This document shows positions 34,699 through 42,580 of a stretch of DNA of 64,000 bases, piece after piece. Made by a program: the position numbers and the translations under genes. Each line of letters opens with the position of its first letter. Within the stretch, counting starts at the first letter, position 1. This DNA comes from Phormidesmis priestleyi Ana. GTDB lineage: Bacteria > Cyanobacteriota > Cyanobacteriia > Phormidesmidales > Phormidesmidaceae. Under the pieces are notes generated by a model. The model was given only the letters and a program-made list of their open reading frames with translations, did not search any database and was not told where the DNA came from. Where the stretch lies: the NCBI GenBank assembly GCA_001314865.1, contig LJZR01000012.1:92223-156222 (forward strand). Direction: 5' to 3'.

Positions 34699-37395
34699 AT
34701 GGGAATTACAGTGGTTTCGACGGGTTCGACGATGGCTAACGCATTAGAGGCACTGCGATCGCAAAATCTAACCGACCTTTTCACCCAAGCACTCGGCTGG
34801 CAACCCGTGGAAAAAAGTCCAGCGGCCCAGCAACAAGCGCTGCGAATACTAGGCGAATCTTGCTGCCCAATCGCCTACCGTGACGGTGTAGTTGTATGGC
34901 AGGTACTGCTCAGTAAAGATTTTCAGCTGACACCGGCTAGCAAGGCACAAATTTATCAGTCGGTTTTAGCTGTTTCAACGCAGGCCACTTCGGCGCAGAC
35001 TACTTCAGTGCAGACCACTTCAGCGCAGACCACTTCAGCGCAGACTACTTCAGCGCAGACCACTTCAGCGCAGGCCACTTCAGCGCAAGCCGGTTTAGCG
35101 CAAGCGAGTGAACAGACAAAACTACCCCTAGTCATTTTTGTCGATGCGGCTAAAACGCGCAGCCTATGGTGTCAATCCTTACAAGAGAGCGCTTTGTATG
35201 TTGTAGGACAGCCCACTACGCTGTGGAGGTATCGTTTACAACGGTTTTCACAGAGTGCTTGCGGTCTTTTTCCTACGGCTAAAACCAAAACCATAGACGC
35301 TAAGTACGCCGTTTTTGAGCAGCTCATACAAGGTCTCTACGACCATATTAGCGGTGTTAGCAACAGCACCGATCGGCAGCGATACGCGGTGCTGACCCTG
35401 CAGCGGCTGATTTTTGTGCAAAGCATACAGATTAAAGGCTGGCTGAATGGAGAGAGCTGGTATTTGCAAACCCGTTTTGAAACCGCGCTACAACAGGGAG
35501 AGAATTTGTTCTTTACAACCTGTTTGCAACCGCTTTATCAAAGTTTGGCACTGCCTGCGTTAGAAAGACCTTTGTCGTTGGTTCAAACGGTTGGCAGCAC
35601 ACCTTTTTTGGGTCATCTGTTTGGATTGCATCCGTTAGAGCAGCGCTATGCCGACATCAATATTGCCGACAGACCGTTTGAAGCAATATTAGGCTGGATG
35701 AGTGAGCAGACGAGCGCAGGTAGCTTTAATCCTTGGCTAAGTGCAGATTTAGGCAGCTGGCTAGAGCGGTACTGGGCAAGTCGTACACAGCCAGACGCGG
35801 GCTATGTAGGAGATTTTGAACTGGCAAGTCGATTGTGCGATCGCACCCTCGACCCCCTACTCTCTCAACGCATCAGCAATTCTCCCAACACAGAAACGGC
35901 CCAGCTGATCTCGCACTCATCACTCAACGAACGATTGTTCCAGGCCACACCCAACACCTGCCGCCAGCTTATTCAAGAAATCCTCCCGACACTGCGAGTT
36001 CTCGATCCAGCCTGTGGCAGCGGCAACCTGCTCGCTGCAATCAATCAGCGGCTACTCGATATCTTCAGCGTTTTAACCGGCTACACTCAGCAAAGCCAAG
36101 ATGCCCAGCTTAAAATTTGGCAGTCGAGCCTTTTAGATCAGAATTATTTAGATCAAAATTATTCGGATCAAAATTATTCAACCGCCAACAATTCGGAACC
36201 CACCCATCAGCGCTTAACCCGCCAAGAGAAGGCAACCCAGCGGCAGCTGATATCAGAAACAAACATTTTGATCAATCTTCAAATCCGGGTGTTCAAAAAC
36301 AATCTCTACGGCGTTGACCTTTCGGCAGGTGCGGTAGAATCGGCCCATTTTCTGCTGCTGCTGCATCTCGTGACACTCGCCCAAGTGGCCGAACAAATCG
36401 AGCCGCTGTTTGATTTGTCCTTTAATGTGATGTCTGGCAATAGCTTAGTTGGCCTGATAGATGTTGATGAAGAGAGCTTTGATCAGATCGATGGTGGGGA
36501 CGGCCAGCTCAATGCTTTTCAAGGAAATTTGCTACAGCCACTAGCCGCAGAAGGCTATCAGACCATTCTTGCTGAGAAAAATTTGGCTTTAGAACATTAC
36601 AAATCTCGCAATCAGCTGTTAGCTGACGCGCGCAATATTCCAGCCTATGCAAGAGCTTCATTACTACGATCGGAAATTACTCAACTTGATAACAAAGCGC
36701 AAAACAAGCTAAACGCCTTACTACTGAGGCAAATGAGTCAGCAAATGGGCATTCAGTACAAAGCCATGCAGCTCAATGACAAGCCCCAGCGTCGCTTGCT
36801 GACGTTAGAGGATATCGATATTTTGCAGCCCTTTCACTGGGGATATCACTTCAACAGTATTATTCGGCAAGGCGGGTTTGACTGCGTAGTATGTGCGCCG
36901 CCTTGGGAGGCTTTTAGGCCGACAGCGGAAGATTTTTTTCAGCGATTTCAAGACCTAGCCGAAGCAAAAGGGATGAGCGCAAAAACATTAAAGACCTCTA
37001 AACAGGCTCTGGCCAAAGGAGATCCGGAGATTGCAGAAGCATGGCTGTTTTATCAAGAACAATATGCTTATGTTGCTGACTATTTTTATCGGAGTGAGCA
37101 CTATGCCCATCAAAACCCGACGGTAAATGGAGTGATCGTCCGCAACCAGATCAGAAAAGAGCGGCTTTTTGCCGAGCAATGCGTCAGCTTGCTGAGTGCT
37201 AACGGCATTGGCGCAATCCTTTTGCCTCAGCCTTTGTCAGCCATCGCTAAAGCAGAGACGCTTCAACAGTTTTTTGAGGAGAATACTGTATATGTAGAAC
37301 ATGCAGAAGATGTACAAGAGCCATCATCAAGAGAAACACCGGAACAACAGACCGTTTTGGTATGGCAAATGCAGAAAGATGCTTTACACGATTAA
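34699..37395 (+). CDS. Eco57I-like N6-adenine methylase, degenerate and short
   Basis: The 898-aa protein has SAM-binding motif I (RVLDPACGSGNLLAAI, about 435-450) and a later type IIG/Eco57I methylase region. The catalytic motif IV, normally (N/D)PP(Y/F/W), reads CAPPW (codons at 36895-36906), so the key Asn is Ala. The protein ends soon after LLSANGIGAILLPQPLS, without the usual target-recognition domain. An N-terminal TTSAQ repeat tract and LDQNYSDQNYS repeats are present. No restriction or other defence gene is adjacent. Start 34699 or ATG 34735 cannot be decided. Enzymatic activity is doubtful. Confidence 0.8.
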   Translation: MGITVVSTGSTMANALEALRSQNLTDLFTQALGWQPVEKSPAAQQQALRILGESCCPIAYRDGVVVWQVLLSKDFQLTPASKAQIYQSVLAVSTQATSAQTTSVQTTSAQTTSAQTTSAQTTSAQATSAQAGLAQASEQTKLPLVIFVDAAKTRSLWCQSLQESALYVVGQPTTLWRYRLQRFSQSACGLFPTAKTKTIDAKYAVFEQLIQGLYDHISGVSNSTDRQRYAVLTLQRLIFVQSIQIKGWLNGESWYLQTRFETALQQGENLFFTTCLQPLYQSLALPALERPLSLVQTVGSTPFLGHLFGLHPLEQRYADINIADRPFEAILGWMSEQTSAGSFNPWLSADLGSWLERYWASRTQPDAGYVGDFELASRLCDRTLDPLLSQRISNSPNTETAQLISHSSLNERLFQATPNTCRQLIQEILPTLRVLDPACGSGNLLAAINQRLLDIFSVLTGYTQQSQDAQLKIWQSSLLDQNYLDQNYSDQNYSTANNSEPTHQRLTRQEKATQRQLISETNILINLQIRVFKNNLYGVDLSAGAVESAHFLLLLHLVTLAQVAEQIEPLFDLSFNVMSGNSLVGLIDVDEESFDQIDGGDGQLNAFQGNLLQPLAAEGYQTILAEKNLALEHYKSRNQLLADARNIPAYARASLLRSEITQLDNKAQNKLNALLLRQMSQQMGIQYKAMQLNDKPQRRLLTLEDIDILQPFHWGYHFNSIIRQGGFDCVVCAPPWEAFRPTAEDFFQRFQDLAEAKGMSAKTLKTSKQALAKGDPEIAEAWLFYQEQYAYVADYFYRSEHYAHQNPTVNGVIVRNQIRKERLFAEQCVSLLSANGIGAILLPQPLSAIAKAETLQQFFEENTVYVEHAEDVQEPSSRETPEQQTVLVWQMQKDALHD
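34985..35105 (+). repeat. 15-bp in-frame tandem repeat in methylase gene
   Basis: Units of the type ACTTCAGCGCAGACC occur about eight times, encoding TTSAQ repeats between residues about 98 and 135. Variants (AGTGCA, CAGGCC) show divergence. The tract is likely a flexible linker of variable length. Confidence 0.85.
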
Positions 37396-38064
37396 CGCAT
37401 CTATCAGCGCATCTATCAGCGCATCTATTTGAGAGTACAGCGCATCTTGGCTACTGACGTTGGTTAGCACATGATCGGCTTTTTCGCATTTTTCGCTCAG
37501 ACTCATCTGCGCATCTATTCGCAGCTGGGCAGCGGCTTCTGAGAGCTGGTTGCGCTTCATGAGCCGTTCTTTTTGCTGAGCAGGCTCGCAGGTAATCACC
37601 CAAATTTCAGAGACTAAATGGGTGAGATCTGCCTCAAAGAGCAACGGAATGGCGTACACCAGCATTTGTTCGGGTGGGAACATAGCGGTTACTGATTGAA
37701 ACCGGGCGCGTACAAAGGGGTGAATCTGTTGCTCTAACCATTCTTTTTCGGCTGGGCTGTTAAAAACCAAGCTGCCTAGCTGGGCGCGATTGAGTGTGCC
37801 ATCGGGTAGCAAAATGTTGGAACCATAGCGATCGCACACCCTTTTCAAAATTTCACTGCCTTTGGCGACGGCCTCCCGCGCATACACATCGGCATCTAGC
37901 ACTGGCAGACCGTATCGACGCGCTAAATAGTCCGACGCTGTACTTTTTCCGGTCGCGATGCCGCCTGTTAGGCCAATAATTCGTCTTGTCTGCGGCCTCG
38001 TCTGCGGTCTCTCTTTCAATGTCTCCAATCCTTCTTTCAATCTCCCTATCAATATCCCTATCAA
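37384..38064 (-). CDS. coaE: Dephospho-CoA kinase
   Basis: CoaE phosphorylates dephospho-CoA, the last step of coenzyme A synthesis. The protein has P-loop GLTGGIATGKSTAS, LDADVYAREAV, IHPFVRARF and the VWVITCEPAQQKERL-like lid region. The track start is TTG 38064, overlapping the cobA-hemD stop. No ATG precedes the P-loop, so a TTG start is required but which TTG is uncertain. The ends are repeat-expanded: RPQTRPQTRR before the core and IDALIDALIDALIV at the tail, the latter from a 12-bp tandem repeat. The 3' end overlaps the convergent methylase gene by 12 bp. Confidence 0.93.
   Translation of the reverse strand: MIGILIGRLKEGLETLKERPQTRPQTRRIIGLTGGIATGKSTASDYLARRYGLPVLDADVYAREAVAKGSEILKRVCDRYGSNILLPDGTLNRAQLGSLVFNSPAEKEWLEQQIHPFVRARFQSVTAMFPPEQMLVYAIPLLFEADLTHLVSEIWVITCEPAQQKERLMKRNQLSEAAAQLRIDAQMSLSEKCEKADHVLTNVSSQDALYSQIDALIDALIDALIV
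37396..37427. repeat. 12-bp tandem repeat at the coaE 3' end
   Basis: CGCATCTATCAG is repeated about 2.7 times and encodes the IDAL repeats of the CoaE C-terminus. Confidence 0.85.
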
Positions 38065-39620
38065 TGCGCCTGCTTTGCCCAGGTCTCTAGCTCAGCTGTT
38101 AGCCCAGCCAGGGTATATTCTTGGGCCTCAAGCGTGACTTTGCCTAGCAGCTCACGACAGTCGCGCGAGGTTTGCGGGCCGATAGAGGCGATCGCAACCT
38201 CATCTAGCAGTTCTAGCCACCGCTCGCCAAAGGTTTGTAACATCAGCTGGGCAAAGTGACGAACCGTTTTAGAACTGGCAAAGGTAATCGCATCCGCCTG
38301 ATGATTTTCGATAGCCTGCAAAGCTGCTGACGGAATACGCGCCGGACAGGCCGACTCATACGCCGGAACTTCAGTCACTCTCGCGCCTTTTGCCGTCATC
38401 GCTTGAACCAGCACCTCTCGCCCGCCGCTTTCTACCCGAGGGAACAACAGCTGCTTGCCCGCTGGATTTTCAGGAAAATGCTCAATCAAAGCATCGGCGA
38501 CAAAGGTGGGGGGAACAAAGTCGGCACAAAGCCCCCGCTGCTGTAAAAATCCGTTGGTTTTTGTGCCGACGACGGCAATCTTAAGATTGGCCAAATCACG
38601 GCAGTCTTTGCCCTGATGCAGCAGGCGATTTAAGAAAAAAGTAACCGCATTTGGAGAGGTCAGCAGTAGCCAGTCAAAGCGAGAGAGACGGGCGATCGCC
38701 TGATCCATCGGCTCCCAGCTAGCAGGCTCACGGATTTCTAGGGCAGGCAAGTCAATCACCTGAGCGCCTTTATTCATGAGCATTTGGCTAAACTGACCGG
38801 CCTGAGTCGCTGCCCGTGTGACCAAAATGGTTTTACCCGCTAGCGGCACTGAGGCGGCAGGGGGCGGCGTTAAGTAAGTTCGTAGCCCCACCACTTCACC
38901 CACAATCAGCACACAGGGAGACAACTGAGCTGATCCTACTAATTGCGGCATACTTAGTAGCGTCCCCTGCCAGATTTGCTGCTGAGGCTGGCTGGCCCAG
39001 CGCACCACGGCCATAGGTGTTTCAGGACGCTTGCCATGAGCGATTAAGCGATCGCAAATCACGCGCAAATGCCGCCCGCCCATCAGCAGCACCAGCGTAT
39101 CCAACCGAACCAGCATCGACCAGTCCAGCGCATCTAAATCATGCGCGGTAAACGCCCCAAATCCGCGACTCAGCACCGGGTCAGTCAGGGGAATCCCTGC
39201 CAGCAAAGGAGCCGCCAGCACCGAGGAGATCCCAGGCACCACTTCAAACGCGCAGTCAGCCGCCTTGAGCGCCTGAATTTCAGCAGCGGCTCGGCCAAAC
39301 ACGAACGGATCACCACTCTTGAGCCTTACTACCTGCTTGCCTGCCTGAGCTAGCCGCACCAGCAGCTGATTAATCTCCGATTGAGAAGTACTGGGCTTGC
39401 CCCCGCGTTTGCCCACATGCCACTGCTCACAGTTTGCCGCAAGCTCCTGTAGCAGGCTGCTATCGACCAAGGCGTCATACACTATGGCGTCAGCTCGGTT
39501 CAACAATCTGCGGCCCTGCACCGTCAAACAGTCAAGACTGCCTGGCCCTGCCCCTAACAGAAAAACCTTGCCGCGACGCTGGCCGCTACTTGATACAGAC
39601 CCAGATACAGACCCAGACAT
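38061..39620 (-). CDS. cobA: Uroporphyrinogen-III C-methyltransferase / uroporphyrinogen-III synthase fusion
   Basis: The 519-aa fusion joins CobA and HemD. The N-terminal half (about 15-255) is a SUMT methylase (KVFLLGAGPGSLDCLTVQG, RLKSGDPFVFGRAAAE, VVPGISSVLAAPLLAGIPLT) making precorrin-2 for siroheme and cobalamin. The C-terminal half (about 265-515) is uroporphyrinogen-III synthase (KTILVTRAATQAGQFSQML, LLTSPNAVTFF, ITFASSKTV). It controls the branch between haem/chlorophyll/bilin and siroheme/B12. It overlaps coaE by a few bases (operon). An N-terminal SGSVSGSVSSSG repeat is unusual. Confidence 0.95.
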   Translation of the reverse strand: MSGSVSGSVSSSGQRRGKVFLLGAGPGSLDCLTVQGRRLLNRADAIVYDALVDSSLLQELAANCEQWHVGKRGGKPSTSQSEINQLLVRLAQAGKQVVRLKSGDPFVFGRAAAEIQALKAADCAFEVVPGISSVLAAPLLAGIPLTDPVLSRGFGAFTAHDLDALDWSMLVRLDTLVLLMGGRHLRVICDRLIAHGKRPETPMAVVRWASQPQQQIWQGTLLSMPQLVGSAQLSPCVLIVGEVVGLRTYLTPPPAASVPLAGKTILVTRAATQAGQFSQMLMNKGAQVIDLPALEIREPASWEPMDQAIARLSRFDWLLLTSPNAVTFFLNRLLHQGKDCRDLANLKIAVVGTKTNGFLQQRGLCADFVPPTFVADALIEHFPENPAGKQLLFPRVESGGREVLVQAMTAKGARVTEVPAYESACPARIPSAALQAIENHQADAITFASSKTVRHFAQLMLQTFGERWLELLDEVAIASIGPQTSRDCRELLGKVTLEAQEYTLAGLTAELETWAKQAH

Positions 39621-40351
39621 GCCGCACTCGTCAATCCAATGCCTCTATTTTGAGTCACGACGGGCCTTTGTGCCTAACGGATCTGCATATACGCCCAGGT
39701 GATTCGCGACGGGTCTTAAATACATGGGCACACGGGCCTGTATGGGCGCATTCAAAAGCAAGCAACCCCAGGTAAGCATATTTTTTTGAACAGACCTATC
39801 GGAATTTTTATTTCAGAGAAAGATAAACTAAGCGAAATAAATATGTAGTTGCTTATCCACATGTCAAGAATCTTGTTGAAAATAAGTGAGGCCCCAGACG
39901 CTTGACATAAAATAGGCTTGTTCAAAGAAAATAGTCCTTTTCACCACTAACGCACTATTTTAGCCCTCTTAATTTAGCCCTTTTCTTTAGCCCTCTTGCT
40001 CTTAAATCGCCCTTTTCACACATGTGGTTTCTGGGCTTAAGGCTTTTGGACTTGGAGCTTCTGGACTTGGAAACGATTAAGCGGGATTTGAACATACGAA
40101 CTGTTGTTAGGCCAGTTGTTGAATCAGTTATTTGACTGAACATTTGACCAGATGTTTAACAGATAGTTGTTTGCAACTATTTCATAACTATCAAAGGCGG
40201 CAAACCTTTACGAGATACAGCCTTAAATCGCCCCTTTGGGATAGTATGAGCCTTTGCAAAAATACCTTTGCAGGCAACAGTTCTAGATTTTTTGTAACTA
40301 GCCTTTACCAATTTAAAGCCAAATTAGCGAGATCAAAGGAGATTCAGCACC
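39621..40351. other. Long non-coding region upstream of the 49-aa gene
   Basis: These 731 bp hold no supported gene. They show repeated TTTAGCCCT and CTTCTGGACTTGGA motifs. A good ribosome site (AAAGGAG) lies just before the small gene at 40352. Promoters for cobA-hemD (minus) and the small gene (plus) must lie here. Confidence 0.45.
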
Positions 40352-40501
40352 ATGGCATTCTTCCAAACGCTCAACAGCATTTTCGTTTATCTGGCCGAAG
40401 GGGTCTATCGAATTTTCAGTCCCCATAGCGATGCCTATCCGGCAACAGGCATGCAGCCCTATAGTGGCATTCCCTACTCCAAACGATTCGATACCTGGTA
40501 A
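40352..40501 (+). CDS. Small conserved-looking protein, 49 aa
   Basis: This is not in the ORF track. From ATG 40352, with AAAGGAG 12 nt upstream, it reads MAFFQTLNSIFVYLAEGVYR and later AYPATGMQPYSG, ending RFDTW. An amphipathic or hydrophobic N-terminal helix is followed by a Pro/Tyr/Gly-rich tail. The PATG-QPYSG style resembles small cyanobacterial proteins I cannot name. Strong ribosome site, clean frame and a dedicated terminator support expression. No function is assigned. Confidence 0.75.
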   Translation: MAFFQTLNSIFVYLAEGVYRIFSPHSDAYPATGMQPYSGIPYSKRFDTW

Positions 40502-40583
40502 GGCTAACGATTCTGTCATCACAACATCTATACCCAAACTCAATCAATAAACTCAATCAATAGGCGCAATAAAAAAGCGCAAT

Positions 40584-40621
40584 AAAAAAGCAGGTAGAAA
40601 TTTTCCATTACCTGCTTTTTT
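40584..40621 (+). terminator. Terminator between the 49-aa gene and ndh
   Basis: AAAAAAGCAGGTA pairs with TACCTGCTTTTTT (13-bp perfect stem, 12-nt loop). It is symmetric, so it can serve both convergent genes. Confidence 0.9.
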
Positions 40622-40680
40622 TAAGCCATTTCATTCCGTTGAATTAACCTGCTGTGGCTCTAATCGTGGGACGACTAGAG

Positions 40681-42120
40681 CTATGGCATATCGGCCATCG
40701 CAACATTTTTGCCCATCGCCTTTTTACCCATCGTCATTTCATCAACGACCAAAGCTGACAGCGCCGGAATGGAATCGTCTCCCGTAATCAGGCGAGCTCC
40801 GCGCTGGCTGGTGAAGTAATGCCAGCCCCACTGAAGCATCACCAGCAGCTTGTTATCGAATTCGATGAGGTAGTAGATATGAACAAAAATCCAGATAATC
40901 CAAGCAGGGAAACCAGAAAGGTTGGCAAAGCCAAGGCTAGCAACTGCCTCATTGCGACCAATCACCGCGAGGCTGCCAGTGTCTTTATAGTTAAACGCTT
41001 TAACCGGCTTATTCGCGACGCGACGCTTGATGAGGTCGGCGAGGTAATCGCCTTGCTGCATTGCGGTCGCCGCCGTCCCCGGAAGGGGTGCTTCGGTGCC
41101 ATGCGCGTAGTGCGCCAAGTCGCCAGCGATGAAAATATTGGGATGCCCCGGTACGCTTAGGTCAGATTCTACGATGACCCGGCCTGTGCGATCTAGCGCT
41201 GCGCCTGTTTGGTCTGAAATGGCCTTGCCCATGGGCGAGGCTTTAATGCCTGCCGCCCACAGTACGGTAAAGGCTTGGACTTGTTCTTTGCGATCGCCGC
41301 TTTTGAGCGTGACGGTATCGCCTTCAATATTAGTCACTAGCGTATTTGTCCGAACTTCTACTCCCAGCTTTTCTAAAGACTTTTGCGCCGCGCTCGAAAG
41401 CTTGGCAGGGTAGGGGGGCAGCACCCGATCCATGCCTTCTAGCAGCACGACCTTCGTTTCTCCGGGGTTAATGCTGCGGAAGTCTTCACGTAGGGTTTCG
41501 TAGGCGAGTTCGGCGATCGCGCCAGAAAGCTCCACGCCAGTCGGCCCCGCACCCACAATAAAAAAGGTCAACAGCGCCTCACGACGCGCCGGGTCTGTCT
41601 CTTTTTCAGCGGCTTCAAAGGCTAAAAAAATGCGACGACGTACCTCTAACGCATCTTCAATGGTTTTCATACCGGGCGCAATGTCTGACCACTCATCCTT
41701 ACCAAAGTAATGATGGCTAGAGCCCGTAGCCACAATCAAACTGTCGTAGCCAACCGTTTCGCCATTTTTAAGCAGCACTTTTCGGGTTTCGGCTTCAATG
41801 CCGATAACCTCTCCCATGAGCACCTGCACGTTCTTTTGCTGGCTGAGAATGGCGCGCAGTGGAGAGGAAATATCACCTGCCGACAAACCACCGGTTGCCA
41901 CCTGATACAGCAGCGGCTGAAAGAGATGAAAATTGCGCTTGTCGATTAGGGTTACTTTAACAGCCGCCTTGCCCAAGGCTTTTGCAGCATATAAGCCGCC
42001 AAAGCCGCCGCCGACAATCACAACATGGTGAAGCACCTTTTTCCCAGCGATTTCAGAGCCGGAGGCTTGATTGTGTACAGCATTGGATTTGACGGGCTTG
42101 TTCTTGAGAACGGCTGTCAT
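40681..42120 (-). CDS. Type II NAD(P)H dehydrogenase (NDH-2)
   Basis: The 479-aa flavoprotein has the N-terminal FAD site VVIVGGGFGGLYAAKAL, the NAD(P)H site FFIVGAGPTGVELSGAIAE and the second FAD motif IFIAGDLAHYAHG. The C-terminus (WIIWIFVHIYYLIEF) is the amphipathic or membrane-associating segment of NDH-2 proteins. These non-proton-pumping enzymes oxidise NAD(P)H and reduce quinone at the thylakoid or plasma membrane, often with a redox-sensing role in cyanobacteria. Which Ndb paralogue it is cannot be decided here. Confidence 0.92.
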   Translation of the reverse strand: MTAVLKNKPVKSNAVHNQASGSEIAGKKVLHHVVIVGGGFGGLYAAKALGKAAVKVTLIDKRNFHLFQPLLYQVATGGLSAGDISSPLRAILSQQKNVQVLMGEVIGIEAETRKVLLKNGETVGYDSLIVATGSSHHYFGKDEWSDIAPGMKTIEDALEVRRRIFLAFEAAEKETDPARREALLTFFIVGAGPTGVELSGAIAELAYETLREDFRSINPGETKVVLLEGMDRVLPPYPAKLSSAAQKSLEKLGVEVRTNTLVTNIEGDTVTLKSGDRKEQVQAFTVLWAAGIKASPMGKAISDQTGAALDRTGRVIVESDLSVPGHPNIFIAGDLAHYAHGTEAPLPGTAATAMQQGDYLADLIKRRVANKPVKAFNYKDTGSLAVIGRNEAVASLGFANLSGFPAWIIWIFVHIYYLIEFDNKLLVMLQWGWHYFTSQRGARLITGDDSIPALSALVVDEMTMGKKAMGKNVAMADMP

Positions 42121-42580
42121 AGTTAGTGACCAATAATTATGTAACTTAACTAAAGTTTATAACTTTAACAGGATCTTTTCTTATAGCGATTCAGACACTT
42201 CATCGAAAAATTGTCTGGTTTTTTGCTTTCTTTTGCTTTCTCTGGCGTCTTTTGCTGTATCAAACTGCTGTCAGCAGCCTTTCGACAGCCTTTCGACAGC
42301 GTTTTGACAGCTAATATGCCCATTATCTTGAAACTTTTTCTTAATTTTTACTGTGACCATGACTACTTTTACCCCATCTATGCATTTAGGAAGGAAGTTT
42401 TAGGAAGGAAGTTTGTGCTTTAGAAAAGGCTTTAGGGAAAGAGGAGCCATAGAGTCAAGTGAATTTATATATATAGATTTCAGTAGCCTGTGTAGCGGAA
42501 GAAATTGTAGAGTTAGAAAAATATTGGGCTGAATTGTTTTGGGCCAAAACATTTGCCAGCCAGTGGAAGGAAGAAAAAGC
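42121..42580. other. Divergent promoter region ndh / lysC
   Basis: About 460 bp without a gene. Short repeats are visible: AGCCTTTCGACAGCCTTTCGACAGCG, and TTTAGGAAGGAAG twice near 42387-42415. Good lysC ribosome sequence (GGAAGGAAG) is at the end. No riboswitch was recognised. Confidence 0.45.

Noticed and set aside
34699-34735. GTGGTTTCGACGGGTTCGACG resembling tmRNA or a tRNA T-arm
   Set aside because: No acceptor stem, anticodon arm or ssrA tag frame can be drawn, and it fits the methylase reading frame.
34699-37395. Phage-defence island around the methylase (BREX- or DISARM-like)
   Set aside because: No nuclease, helicase, ATPase or phosphatase partner lies nearby; the neighbours are housekeeping genes (coaE, cobA-hemD).
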